From the NCBI GenBank assembly GCA_946965045.2, contig OX337240.1, forward strand, positions 2,542,001-2,606,000: a stretch of 64,000 nt of DNA, given 5' to 3'. The DNA is from Epithemia pelagica. Taxonomy: Eukaryota; Bacillariophyta; Bacillariophyceae; Surirellales; Surirellaceae. The translations under genes and the position numbers were made by a program. Positions 54,597-64,000 of the stretch are shown here, one piece after another. Each line of letters opens with the position of its first letter. Positions within the stretch are counted from its first letter, which is position 1. Below the pieces are notes generated by a model, which saw nothing but the letters and a program-made list of their open reading frames with translations, was not told where the DNA came from and ran no database searches.

Positions 54597-55003
54597 TTTG
54601 CTCTCTGCAGGGAACATTAGGCACTCTCTGTGTCGTACTTGTTCAGGTCCATGAAATGGTGTTTAGTTCTTGGTTGCAATGAACTAAAAATTCTGTGAAA
54701 ACATGAGTTGACGGCCACTGATGGTACCACCAGTGCGCTGGAGTTTCAAACGAAGAACTGCGACAATGAACTAAGAATCTGTCGAACACGAGATGACTTC
54801 TCGTTGGAAAGAAAGGCAGATTCTATAAGAACGGTGCATCTCTATAATGATGAGTATTCTTCGAGCACAACAGAATGAGTGAAGGACCACTACCACAACT
54901 ACATTCATTGCAGGATCCAACAAGAATCATATCAATGGACAAACAAGTTGTATGGGTGATCGAAGAATGCACACATTGACCTCTGCTGCGTCCATCGCCC
55001 TCT
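54597..55003. other. Intergenic, no gene seen
   Basis: A short piece near 54718-54760 resembles the end of the propeller genes (GATGGTACCACC, then GCGCTGG), probably a scrap of a further copy. Confidence 0.4.
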
Positions 55004-56323
55004 TCAACCAGTCATGATGTATTTCGAAACCACACGGTTGACACGTTTTTTCATGTCCTTCAGTTTTGTTTCGCTTTTACAATCCAAATTTTCACTCGTT
55101 GTGTCACCGTCGACCTTGGAATCCTCCAAGGTATCCAAGACATCTTGCAAGGTTTCATTAATGATTCGCTGCATTTCGTCAACCCTACGAGAACGATCCT
55201 CCATTTCTCGGATTTCATCCACGCTGCACGGTGATTTGGAGAGAACAGAATGAAGCGCCAGATGAATTTGGCGGTCCAACAATGCTTCTGAGGACGTTTC
55301 ATCGTGTGTCGGGACTTTTGGTTGACGCTGCTTTTTCGCATAAGCTTTTACTTTCTCTTTGGGCTCCATTTTCTGGAACTTTGTTTCATACACTTGTTCC
55401 AGTTGATCGATCGCGGATCGAAGGGATTCTGAGGCATGCAATTTGCTGACCACGCTTGGACTAAGAACAAAATTGGATTGTTCTTCAAATTGTCCCGTCT
55501 TCCATTTTGCACCGAATACAAACTTTCTTGTTTCCGTCTCTTTGGTTCGGGCGAAGGTTATAAAGACACCCTCAAAGTGGACGTGTGGAGGCTCTAACAG
55601 TTGTGGATACAAGGTATCAATTGCTTCACACAATGTACCCTCAAACAACAGAGGAGGGGGCTCGATCCCGCAAGCTTTTATTTTGTGATACAGACGGGAC
55701 GTCATGGTTTGTACCTCGTCGGTAGAAACAGTGATGCTTGAGGGAATAGAAGCGCGGTGTGCTTCCTCGGCCGTCTGGTCACCGTCAACAGTTGTCTCCT
55801 CGTGACGAAGGAGGGTAAAAGTATATCCAAACGGATACCAAGAAGGTTCATGCATTACTTCAGGGACCTTTTCTTTGTACCATTCTCCAAAGAAGGTGAT
55901 CCTCTTAGATTGCACTTCAACGCCATGACAGCACGAGCTATGGTCGGGCGGGGTAACCAGACGTTCTTTTGCATGGGCTTCCTCTTCGTCAATGAGCTGC
56001 TCGGCCAAAGTTTGTAGTTTTGGAATGAGAGTGGCAATGGGGTGCAGGGTTCCCTTTACGGAACCGTACTTCCTTTCCAGCGCATCTTGAAGTGGATCAC
56101 TTGAGGGTGATGTATCAATCTTGTCTTGTGACGTTTTGGACCATAATACGCTACTACGACCATGAATCGCCACGAGGCCTTCTTGGGGATGTATTTCGAG
56201 ACCCAGATTGGAGCCATCCAACTTCTCTAGCACCACGACTTGTTCCTCTCCATGGAGGAATTCTTCGGCAATCACCTTTTGAATGTTTTTGAACTTTGGC
56301 CACTTTTGATGCTTCATTCTCAA
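55004..56323 (-). CDS. RNA ligase (Rnl2-like nucleotidyltransferase)
   Basis: 439 residues, intact. Motif I is EKLDGSN with the Lys that would carry AMP (about residue 33). Motif III is ITFFGEWY, motif IV is FEGVFITF, and motif V is FGAKWK. The order and spacing fit the RNA ligase domain of the T4 Rnl2 family. These enzymes seal nicked RNA in repair or editing. The C-terminal 150 residues are a charged, helical extension that may bind a partner or RNA. No targeting peptide is seen. Neighbour genes give no hint about its substrate. Confidence 0.85.
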   Translation of the reverse strand: MRMKHQKWPKFKNIQKVIAEEFLHGEEQVVVLEKLDGSNLGLEIHPQEGLVAIHGRSSVLWSKTSQDKIDTSPSSDPLQDALERKYGSVKGTLHPIATLIPKLQTLAEQLIDEEEAHAKERLVTPPDHSSCCHGVEVQSKRITFFGEWYKEKVPEVMHEPSWYPFGYTFTLLRHEETTVDGDQTAEEAHRASIPSSITVSTDEVQTMTSRLYHKIKACGIEPPPLLFEGTLCEAIDTLYPQLLEPPHVHFEGVFITFARTKETETRKFVFGAKWKTGQFEEQSNFVLSPSVVSKLHASESLRSAIDQLEQVYETKFQKMEPKEKVKAYAKKQRQPKVPTHDETSSEALLDRQIHLALHSVLSKSPCSVDEIREMEDRSRRVDEMQRIINETLQDVLDTLEDSKVDGDTTSENLDCKSETKLKDMKKRVNRVVSKYIMTG

Positions 56324-56707
56324 CCTGCAATGCTGTTTCAGTTCCTTGCGAGAAAATGATATTTGTTCAAAATTTTATGAGAGCGGAGGGGTTTTCGGTG
56401 TCCGTTTTCAATCGCATTCGCAATTCGCGAGTCACAAGAGCGGCTGTTGCATGTTTCAGCCAGACGTGCGACTTCTGCGCGCCAGAATCGCCGTTAAGCG
56501 GCGGACTGACGTCAAAACTATGTTATGCATAGAGTGAAACTTTTGAAACGAGATTGCCTTATGGTAGCATAGTTACTAGAAACACGGAATACAACTACTA
56601 GACACGTGAGATTCGAAGTGGATGGAGTTGCAAACAATGGTCTGATTTCGCAACAGCCTTGGGATTAGAGCATTTTAACGATGTGAATGTGGTTGCTGGG
56701 CAGTCGA
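56324..56707. other. Intergenic, no gene seen
   Basis: Spacer between two minus-strand genes. It should hold the promoter of the RNA ligase gene and the 3' end of the spermidine synthase-like gene. Confidence 0.4.
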
Positions 56708-57832
56708 TTAGAGGGTGCTGCCATAAATGGCTTCTTCGGCCCACAATGGCAATACAAACGAGGCCGTTTGCAGGCCCGGATGATAGTACTTGGTTGATAT
56801 GGATCGGAACCGTTCGTAGGTGGCTTGCGTGGTGGATCGTGATTGTTCGATGGGACTCTTGTCACACAGTAAAAATCCTATTTGTCCCGTCGGATAAGAG
56901 GCAATGGACACGGAACCATAACGGCACCGGGAAAAGCCAGTGTCCATGGCCGATTTCCTCCAGGCCGCAACTCCTTCTAGATCAGAAGGGATTTGCAACA
57001 TTTCGGCTTGAAAGACAAAGATTCCATTGTCGGGCTCCAACAAACTGTAGACATGCTGCAAGTGCTGTTGCGTATACAATACACTACTGGGAAGTGCCTG
57101 TTTGCGCACATGCCCCTCTTCTTCTTCGGTGGTTGTCCAGGGGTCTGAAGAATCTTGAATAATGACATCGTACGTGACATTTCCCAAGGCAGCTTGTTTT
57201 CGACAATAGGCTGCACCATCAGTAATGTGCAATCGAACTCGAGGGTCATCCCACTTGTTCCATTGCGGAAAATACTGTTTGCAAACACCAATCACATGAC
57301 CATCCAAATCCACATGATCTACGTGTTCCACTGAAGAGTGCTTGAGGACTTCGGACACAACATGACCATCGCCACCACCAATCACCAAGACTCGACGGGG
57401 GTGCGCATGTTGAAACAAAGCGACATGAGCCATCATTTCATTGTAGGCCGCTGCATCGCCTTCGGCCAATTGCAAGACACCGTCCAATACCAGAATGCGA
57501 CCATAGTAGGGCTTGGCCGATTCATAAACTTGAATTCGTTGATAGCGAGAGGTCGTATCTACCAGCTTATGCGATACTTGAATTGATTGGGAAAACCCAG
57601 TCTCTTCGATACCTTCACCCACGGACTGGACTGGTGGGAGAGCGGTGGAGGGCGCGGGAGCAGATGTCCCAAGAATGGATGGAAGAAAGCACATGCATGA
57701 CACTAGCGCCCAAAAGAGCAGGACATAATGGATGGTAGACACGGCGGGGGATGGTCCTTTGGGTTGCGAGGAAATCATGAGGAGCGATTGGTCTCCTTTG
57801 TTTTCATCAGGCATGCGTTTGGAGCTGCACAT
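56708..57832 (-). CDS. Spermidine synthase-like aminopropyltransferase, membrane-anchored
   Basis: 374 residues. A hydrophobic segment at about residues 34-55 (IHYVLLFWALVSCMCFLPSIL) is a signal or anchor. The catalytic domain follows: YQRIQVYES, GRILVLDGVLQLAEGD, YNEMMAHVALF, the SAM-type VLVIGGGDGHVVSEVLKH, then VDLDGHVI and VIIQDSSDPW. Spermidine synthases move an aminopropyl group from decarboxylated SAM to putrescine. In this protein the DSSDP loop is followed by W rather than the usual VGPA, so the substrate may differ (thermospermine and related activities are possible). Long-chain polyamines help build diatom silica, and an ER/secretory placement would suit that, but this is inference. 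Confidence 0.85.
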   Translation of the reverse strand: MCSSKRMPDENKGDQSLLMISSQPKGPSPAVSTIHYVLLFWALVSCMCFLPSILGTSAPAPSTALPPVQSVGEGIEETGFSQSIQVSHKLVDTTSRYQRIQVYESAKPYYGRILVLDGVLQLAEGDAAAYNEMMAHVALFQHAHPRRVLVIGGGDGHVVSEVLKHSSVEHVDHVDLDGHVIGVCKQYFPQWNKWDDPRVRLHITDGAAYCRKQAALGNVTYDVIIQDSSDPWTTTEEEEGHVRKQALPSSVLYTQQHLQHVYSLLEPDNGIFVFQAEMLQIPSDLEGVAAWRKSAMDTGFSRCRYGSVSIASYPTGQIGFLLCDKSPIEQSRSTTQATYERFRSISTKYYHPGLQTASFVLPLWAEEAIYGSTL

Positions 57833-58528
57833 TTTGGATGATTATATTCTTATTTCTTATTGTTCTTGATCAGAGGGAAGAAAGAAACAATGAGAAACAG
57901 ACACTTTCCATTGACGCAATCTAATAATATGAGGATGTAAGATGGAGAAACATAGATCAAATGGCGAACCACAAACCACAGCTTGCTTTACAAGTTCGAA
58001 GAGTAGCCTTTCGTTCTTCCAAGCGTCTGCGCGCCTATAGGTATTTGAAAAAGACAGAGCGTTGAACGGACATGGTCACACCTCCGCGGTCTATGTTTGT
58101 TGGATTTAGATTAATATTATGGAATGTATTACCATATAACGCTAGATATCTATTTAAATAACGGTCGGCGTATGTGGAAGGCCCGAAGGCGTGACAGTCG
58201 CTTGCAAGACCCCCAAGCTCCCCTCAATTTTTTACTCGAAGGTCTAGCCTCTCTACGAAACGAAAGTTGAGAGCTGACATTTCGTTTTGGCGGGATTTTG
58301 CTTCCTTACGCGTCTGCGAAACGAAAACTACGAGCTGGTTCACGTTGCGGAGTGCATGAGTATATTAGTGTACAAGACTGTACCCGAAAAAAACCAGTAC
58401 ACAAAACTCCACAGTGGATAATCCGCAGCAACCATGACAATGGGATGGATCGATGTTTGGACAAATACGATGCCATTCCTGGCTACAAACACAACAAGTA
58501 CTATTGCTAATCGACTAAGTAGGTTCTA
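57833..58528. other. Intergenic, no clear gene
   Basis: A TAG/ATAT-rich stretch lies at about 58100-58160, and a cgaaacgaaa word occurs at about 58257 and 58315. A frame at 58298-58510 (70 residues) has no recognisable features. Confidence 0.4.
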
Positions 58529-59068
58529 TTACGCATCTGCTGTAAAGAACAGGCTCTGGGTAGGGTATTTTGTCGTCATGTAGGCAAGAGCAGTCTTGAG
58601 CTCTTCCATGTGGAAGAGGCTCATGTAGAGGGTGACGACCATTGGGTCCATGCTGCTCTTCGTATCGATCGTGCACCGTGTGTAGAATTGAATGCGGCCC
58701 TTCTTCTTGCTGGAGTCCGTGGGTGAGAGAACTTCCTTCATCACTGTCTTGACAATGAACCCAACTGGCAGCACAAGCAGCGGGTCGGCAAACTCGGACC
58801 GCGCTTCCCTCTTGTAAAATGCCAACCGAAGATAGTCTGTGCTTGTCTCCCGTTGGAGGAGAACATGCCCACGGTCGACAACATTCCGTCCATTTTGTTC
58901 TGCGCCGTTGTCGACAATGTCTCCAACGAGAACATTGACCCTGTCCGCGTAAAAGCTCGTCCGAAAGTTACATCGACTTCGATCGTCTTCAGAGCCAAAC
59001 TTGTCCTTGTTGAAAAAGAACTCGACCTCGTCCTCCATGCCGTTGTTGATTGTTGGTGTTGGTAGCAT
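58529..59068 (-). CDS. Hypothetical protein next to SET/transposase genes
   Basis: 179 residues, or 170 from the second Met (MEDEVEFFF). Balanced, coding-like composition with beta-rich segments (VNVLVGDIVDNG, HVLLQRETS, DPLLVLPVGFIV). I recognise no family. It lies divergently from the KTP-repeat gene, with starts 280 bp apart, and may belong to the same element as the genes to its right. Confidence 0.6.
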   Translation of the reverse strand: MLPTPTINNGMEDEVEFFFNKDKFGSEDDRSRCNFRTSFYADRVNVLVGDIVDNGAEQNGRNVVDRGHVLLQRETSTDYLRLAFYKREARSEFADPLLVLPVGFIVKTVMKEVLSPTDSSKKKGRIQFYTRCTIDTKSSMDPMVVTLYMSLFHMEELKTALAYMTTKYPTQSLFFTADA

Positions 59069-59347
59069 CGTACTCCGAACTCCGCACGTTAGGTTGATTG
59101 TTCGATCGATTCAAAGCAGTGGGTTGTTTCGTGTTTGCATGTTTCGTTTCCGGATGCATCCAAAATGTGGGAGCCACACGGGTTGGTCGGATCTTTACGC
59201 GCACCTCTTTCCGTTCAGCTATCCGTTGATCTAAGTAGGTTGTTTGAGTTTGGTCTTGAGATCGCGAGCAGGTACATTCCACATCCCATTACAAGACACA
59301 GCACGATGCTCTCAGTTGTGTGTTCGTCTCACAAAAAACAAAACAAG

Positions 59348-60273
59348 ATGAGCAACAACAGCCATCGTCGCTACCCAAGTCGCACCCGCACCAAAACACC
59401 AAGCTTCCTGGATGACATCCAGGAAGATACTGTTCCTCCACCAGGGAAGACGCCAGGGAAGACACCAGCGAAGACACCAGCGAAGACACCGGGCAAGAAG
59501 CTCCCTCCGAAGAAGAGCTCCACGAAGAAGAACGCAAACAAGAAGCGTCGAACAAAGAAGACGAGTCCGGAGCTCCCCCCACCCCAGTCTCCAGATTTCG
59601 TCATTTCCAAGGTGGTTGAAGGGGAGACTCCAAGAGGAGCAAACGAGGACATAGTGGTATTGATGCCGGTGGCCATCGACGACAAGGCGCAGAGGCTCAA
59701 GGATGCATTGAACAAAGCAACGCAGTGGCATCTCATCCTTGGTGATGAGAATGGAGCCACGACCCTGGTGCTTGGTCGAAACCACAAATATCATTCGGGC
59801 AAAGTCTCGATTGCCGAGATTGTGGAAACGCTTAAGCAGTCTGAGCGTAGCCACAAGCCCAGAAACAATGAAACAATCAACGAAAATGGTAAGTTGATTG
59901 TGCCTTTGTAATTGATTGGAACGATCGTAGTACTCACCTCATTTTGTTTTCAGGACAAGAGGGTGGAATGCTGATGGAGACTCGCACTCCATTGAAGAAG
60001 GAGGAGTCCATTGGTGAGGCGGAGACTGTCATGAAATCCAATGTGGTGGATTGGCAGTACTTGACGCCTGGTGAGAAGCACGCCCAAAAGAGACGTGAGG
60101 CCGAGAGGGCTGTGCATTTCATGGCTGACAGTTGTGCAAGCCCGAGTCTCTTTCGTGAGGCTGCTTCAACGACGTCGGATGATGACGCCACGTATGACTC
60201 TCACGTTGATGATGGATTTGAAGATACGCAGGAGGAAAATATGTTTAGTCAGGAGGACTACTACAAGTATTAG
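59348..60273 (+). CDS. Basic KTP-repeat protein, two exons
   Basis: Exon 1 is 59348-59888 and exon 2 is 59954-60273, giving 286 residues. The start MSNNSHRRYPSRTRTKTP is preferred over ATG at 59304. Residues about 35-75 are Lys/Thr/Pro-rich with four KTP(G/A) repeats, much like histone H1 tails and other DNA-binding tails. The middle (TQWHLILGDENGATTLVLG) looks globular. The C-terminal exon is acidic and ends YYKY. It is convergent with the SET-domain gene, 64 bp apart. Chromatin binding is inferred from composition only. Confidence 0.7.
59889..59953 (+). other. Intron of the KTP-repeat gene
   Basis: 65 bp, gtaagt to tttcag. It joins a split Gly codon. Reading through would meet a stop at 59909-59911. 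Confidence 0.85.
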
Positions 60274-60337
60274 TTACGTAAAATAAACCATTCTAAATAC
60301 TGAATAATTGTTGTCCTTTACTTTCATCATCGTGGCC

Positions 60338-61423
60338 TTAGTCGCTTTCTTCTTCTTCATCGTCATCTTCGTCTTCGTCGTGCGAATCCTGATCTTTCTC
60401 GTTGTTGTTGCCTTCGTCATCTTCCTCGTCATCCGAATCCGAATCTGAATCCTCATCTTCATCTCCTTCATCATCCGACTTCTCGGATTCCTCGTCGTCG
60501 TTGCCATCTGAAGATTCATCTTGCTCATCCTGGCTGCCAGTCCTCATGCCCGACGCCAGATTGTAGCACCAGAACAACTCTTGATTTTTTTTAATGTTGC
60601 GTTTGGCTGTAGCCTTGAGCTTTCCGTCGACCTGGACGTTGTAGCATTTGTCGTCCGGGTCAACAGGTTGGTTGTCGTGATACTTGGCATAGTTTGGATC
60701 GTTTGCAAAGTGCAAACCCATCCAAAGGTCTGCCGCGGATGGATCAACGAAGACAGAAGGCCTTGTACGCAGTCGGACAGCGTAAGCAGAAGGCGGACGA
60801 GACTTGTCAAGGACCTTACCACCATAGAATCCCAGCATTTCGCCTTTTTTGTAGGGCTTTGCTGCAAAAAGCCCGAGACGAGCGTTGTCCAAGGTTGATC
60901 GCTTGATGACAAACAAGTCTTCGTCGACGTACCGAACAATGCACTCGTACTTTTGTGAATTGTCGTTTAGGTCCACCATCATTGTCCCTTCGACAAGTAG
61001 ATTGTTCTTGTGTTTCTTGTTGATTCCCGACCCTTTCTTTTTGTTGTATTTACTTGGAGCATAGTGTTTGATTGCTGTGCCAACAGGTTTGCCCTTGGAG
61101 CCGTGGGCTTTCCGGACCTGTGCACCTTCGATGCTCACGATGCCCTTGATGTGGGAGGAAATGAACCGATATAATTCGGTTCTTTCCTCCAAAGTACCTG
61201 ATCCATACAGGCCTTCAAGCTTGGCCATGAGATTCTCCGCCTTCACTGCCCGTGGCGTTCTCGTTGTTGCAATCTTCTTCCTCGCTCGTTGTTTCTGATT
61301 GAGCTCATCCATTTTGTATTTTCGATTTTGCTGCATGCGACGAGGCGGCTTTGCTGCTCTTGTTCGTGTTCTTGCGGAACTCGCCTGTTGCTTTGTAGCG
61401 GAACGTGTCTGTCGCTTTCCCAT
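60338..61423 (-). CDS. SET-domain protein
   Basis: 361 residues from MGKRQTRS. An upstream in-frame Met at 61564 would add a stretch with three KVQQP/S repeats and is less likely. A Lys/Arg-rich head precedes a SET domain at about residues 165-300: LDNARLGLFAAKPYKKGEMLGFYGG, YAVRLR, FVDPSAADLWMGLHFANDPNY, NVQVDGK and ELFWCYN, which stand for the ARGVFA, NHSC-like and GEELTFDY-like positions. SET proteins methylate lysines of histones or other proteins using SAM. HFANDP replaces the usual NHSC. The tail of about 60 residues is almost purely Asp/Glu/Ser. Confidence 0.85.
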   Translation of the reverse strand: MGKRQTRSATKQQASSARTRTRAAKPPRRMQQNRKYKMDELNQKQRARKKIATTRTPRAVKAENLMAKLEGLYGSGTLEERTELYRFISSHIKGIVSIEGAQVRKAHGSKGKPVGTAIKHYAPSKYNKKKGSGINKKHKNNLLVEGTMMVDLNDNSQKYECIVRYVDEDLFVIKRSTLDNARLGLFAAKPYKKGEMLGFYGGKVLDKSRPPSAYAVRLRTRPSVFVDPSAADLWMGLHFANDPNYAKYHDNQPVDPDDKCYNVQVDGKLKATAKRNIKKNQELFWCYNLASGMRTGSQDEQDESSDGNDDEESEKSDDEGDEDEDSDSDSDDEEDDEGNNNEKDQDSHDEDEDDDEEEESD

Positions 61424-61773
61424 GGCTGTTGCAGGCTGCTGCACTTTGTCGCTGTCGAAAAATTCTGACTGCTGCACTTTTATGAACTTGGGCTGCTGCA
61501 CTTTTTGGAGAAGGCGCAGAAACGCCAACCCCTTTGAGCTTCCGAATGAGAGTGAAAACCGCATTGACAGTCATCAGACTGTCGTTTGTACACTGTGGAC
61601 CAGTCTATTTTTGGTGTCACCAATGAACTTCGCAGCACTTGAGACGTACAAAAAAGATTCTCTCATAAAATTTGCTTCTGGAAAAAGTGAAACAGAGTCT
61701 CGTGCATGACAAGCCTACAAGTATGAAGATGAAGAGGAGTTCTATGGTACGTAAATGTGTTACAATATGAATT

Positions 61774-64000
61774 TCAGCGTTCTGCTTCTTGTGCCTCCTT
61801 CCAGACTTGCTGGATGAACGAGTGCTCTTGATCGAGCGTGCACCGGTGAGTCTTCATACTCACATTCACATACTTCTCGATTTCGACAAACAGGATGTCA
61901 TCTGTTGCACTTTGATTCCTGCTGTCAAACAACAAATAGGTAAGCATGTACCGCCTTGCTTTCGCTGAGAACCTGCGAACGGTTCTCAGCGAAACTTTCC
62001 CCATACTGTCTCTCACCACTTGCATGAACTTCGTCTTGTTGCCTTTCTTGTTTCTTGTCAAGCGTCGGAAGTATCGCTTCCCAAGACCCCATGCGTACTC
62101 GATCCCTTCACCCGCCAGTTCGCAGTGGTATTTTGGTGTGACGAGGATTTCAAGGTTGCGAGAATATCGCTGCGAGAGATCAGCCGCCAGTTGTTCGAGG
62201 GCTGATCTCTCATTCTTGAAGTCCTCGCACGATCCCATCAGGTAAGTCAAGGAATACTTCTTGTATTCCTCCATCTTGTCCTCACGGACCTGTCCTGAAC
62301 CATCCAACCATGTCTTACTCATGTCCTTGCGGTATTCCTGGAGCTTGGTGGTGTCAATGAAACCACGCTCGCCCAGAACTTGGAAGAGACCCTTTGGTTG
62401 CCCGAGCCAGCCCTGCTCCATGACAACTCGGTCTACCTCGGTTGGTAGCTGCCTTGCTGTCGAAATTGCCTGGAGCTGGTCAAGGGATTTGGAATGGTAG
62501 GCTTGAAGTGCCCTGTCGCCATGTTGAGCTCCTTGTTGAATGTCATGGCGAATGAGCTCACCAATCAATTCTTTCTTGGACAGCTTGTGTTTCTTTGTTT
62601 GATTGGTTGGGTGGTCGAACTTCATTCGTTGTCGTTGCTCCTCAGTGAGAGGAACACCCTTATAAGCAAATGGGCCAGGGTCCGCATCCGTGTATACCAT
62701 GGATTGCTTCGACCCTGGCTGAAGACGATGAGGGTGTGGATATGGACCGATGCACTCAACAATTGTCTCATGCATTTTGGGTACCACTCCACCCCAATCC
62801 TTGTTCATGGTCTTCTCGTTGAGCCCATCCTTCTGTTTTCGTCCATGACCGCTACTGTTGTCAAAGAGAAAAGCGAAATCAAAGGATGGATAGAGGACCA
62901 TCAAACAATCAACCAAGTCCTCAAATTGGAGGGCCATGTGATCGTAGTTCCACCAGCCATCATTGTTGGATCCATAGTCAAAATACGTGCAGAACGCACT
63001 GGCATCCGTGATCTGCCGGATCCGCTTGCTGCTGCCACCAAGTACTTGACTGGCAGAGTCCTCGGCCAAGTACGTCTGCGCTCGACGAGATTGATTGATT
63101 GCCTCTAGCTTCTCGGGGGTGAGCAGGACAACTTCGCCTGAGTTGTCTGAATAGAACCCCCATGCGCGACTCACGAATGCACTAAGCATTAAACCGTGCC
63201 CGTCGTCTTTGGGCAAAAGAACTCCACGCCCTTTGTGGTCCCCCCAACTCTTCTTCGAGAAGGACCATTGCTTGAAAATGGCTTCATCTTGGCCAACAAG
63301 CACAACAGGACGACGCTCAGAAGGGAAACGATGCGACAAATTTCCTCCCAGCAGCTTGTTTTCATCTCTAATGTATGATGAAAACACATCAGGAAAACAA
63401 TCCACATGGTATTCTCGCATTGTTTGGTTCGTCGAAGGGTCTCGAAACTCGAAAGCCCAAACATCCTTCATGAGCTTTTCGGAGACACCCTCAATCTCCC
63501 CGTTTTCTAGTTTGATTGCTTGGTCGGATGGAATCTGAATCCATTGATGCGCAAGCTTTTCCAACTCGAAGTATTTCGAGATGAACTGCTTCCGGGCTTG
63601 AACATTGTCGGCGTCCTCGTGACGGTCCGTGTAGTATGTCTTCTTTGTTTCAGAGAATCGAAACCCAGCATATGTGAGAATCTTCCATGCCGCACCGACT
63701 GAAACACTGGGGAGATTCACTTTTTGACGGAACTCGTCCAACGTGAGCGGCTCTGTGGATGGCTCCCCATCTTCGGTGTCCGTCTGTTGCTCTTTTTTAT
63801 ATATCAATGGGATCAAACTGTCTCGAATGTACATGGCTGCCATCTCGCAGGAGAGGGTCTCCAGATGTTGGCTCGCCCACTTCTGCAGCAATGGGAGTGC
63901 TTCTGGATATTGAGCCAGAAAGCATGGGCACGGCTTCTTCCCAATCTGGATGTACCAGTTTGGATGCGGGAACTTGCCGCTGACCCGGAATGCAACGTTG
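61774..64000 (-). CDS. DDE transposase, IS630/Tc1-like (partial, 5' end outside window)
   Basis: The frame is still open at the right edge (PNWYIQIGKKPCPC precedes LLQKWA), so the N-terminus is missing. The visible part is at least 740 residues. The three acidic sites are QDEAIFKQW (Asp codon at 63286-63288), FLFDNSSGHG (Asp at 62860-62862) and GEGIEYAWG.GKRYFRR (Glu at 62098-62100). SKKSWGDHKGRGVLLPKDDGHGLMLSAFV follows the first site, as in large transposases of this type in fungi and algae. It would cut and paste the element that holds it. No inverted repeats could be found because one end is outside. Confidence 0.8.
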   Translation of the reverse strand, partial: NVAFRVSGKFPHPNWYIQIGKKPCPCFLAQYPEALPLLQKWASQHLETLSCEMAAMYIRDSLIPLIYKKEQQTDTEDGEPSTEPLTLDEFRQKVNLPSVSVGAAWKILTYAGFRFSETKKTYYTDRHEDADNVQARKQFISKYFELEKLAHQWIQIPSDQAIKLENGEIEGVSEKLMKDVWAFEFRDPSTNQTMREYHVDCFPDVFSSYIRDENKLLGGNLSHRFPSERRPVVLVGQDEAIFKQWSFSKKSWGDHKGRGVLLPKDDGHGLMLSAFVSRAWGFYSDNSGEVVLLTPEKLEAINQSRRAQTYLAEDSASQVLGGSSKRIRQITDASAFCTYFDYGSNNDGWWNYDHMALQFEDLVDCLMVLYPSFDFAFLFDNSSGHGRKQKDGLNEKTMNKDWGGVVPKMHETIVECIGPYPHPHRLQPGSKQSMVYTDADPGPFAYKGVPLTEEQRQRMKFDHPTNQTKKHKLSKKELIGELIRHDIQQGAQHGDRALQAYHSKSLDQLQAISTARQLPTEVDRVVMEQGWLGQPKGLFQVLGERGFIDTTKLQEYRKDMSKTWLDGSGQVREDKMEEYKKYSLTYLMGSCEDFKNERSALEQLAADLSQRYSRNLEILVTPKYHCELAGEGIEYAWGLGKRYFRRLTRNKKGNKTKFMQVVRDSMGKVSLRTVRRFSAKARRYMLTYLLFDSRNQSATDDILFVEIEKYVNVSMKTHRCTLDQEHSFIQQVWKEAQEAER

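Noticed and set aside
1-64000. CRISPR arrays, tRNA or rRNA genes
   Set aside because: I saw no regularly spaced repeats and no cloverleaf-like or rRNA-like sequence on reading. A covariance-model search would be the proper test.

Overview
The window is nuclear DNA of a photosynthetic stramenopile, most likely a diatom. The evidence is short GT-AG introns (94, 129 and 65 bp), a signal peptide followed by a plastid-type AF motif on one gene, oomycete/diatom-style Crinkler (CR) proteins, and long low-complexity Asn/Gln/Ser tracts in otherwise ordinary eukaryotic genes. The species cannot be fixed from the sequence alone. One 3-kb stretch is bacterial in character.

Layout. 1-2.83 kb: copy 1 of a CR-type locus (restriction-endonuclease-like plus kinase-like protein, then a decayed CR/RHS gene). 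3.2-4.1 kb: a frameshifted JmjC pseudogene. 5.5-12.0 kb: a large membrane protein, a two-exon secreted protein, an NDUFAF5-like pseudogene and a beta-propeller fragment. 12.28-19.73 kb: a hAT-type transposon carrying a nested, structurally complete PiggyBac element with TTAA duplications and perfect 12-bp inverted repeats. 20.0-22.8 kb: copy 2 of the CR locus. 22.8-29.96 kb: three bacterial-type genes (GT39-like glycosyltransferase, TrmH, TPR protein), the last split by a roughly 4-kb transposon with a eukaryotic-looking transposase. 30.0-31.5 kb: a CR P-loop NTPase/RHS gene. 32.4-35.1 kb: a DEDDy exonuclease whose 5' end is cut off by a duplication breakpoint. 35.1-39.3 kb: a second copy of 7.8-12.0 kb. 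39.1-41.5 kb: a broken membrane beta-propeller gene. 42.3-57.8 kb: a quieter stretch with TM9SF, a plastid-targeted ABM-like protein, an LRAT-domain protein, two more broken propeller genes in tandem, an RNA ligase and a spermidine synthase-like protein. 58.5-64 kb: a SET-domain protein, a basic KTP-repeat protein, an unknown protein and a DDE transposase running off the end.

How it fits together. The first 40 kb is a fast-evolving accessory region. Two separate segmental duplications (offsets of about 20.9 and 27.3 kb, same orientation), nested transposons, foreign bacterial DNA and decaying genes lie around CR-type genes. Both duplications have breakpoints inside genes, so each makes truncated or chimeric reading frames. 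Intact, probably functional genes are the 1082-aa membrane protein, both secreted-protein copies, the REase-kinase (copy 2), the CR NTPase, PiggyBac transposase, TM9SF, ABM-like, LRAT, RNA ligase, spermidine synthase and SET genes.
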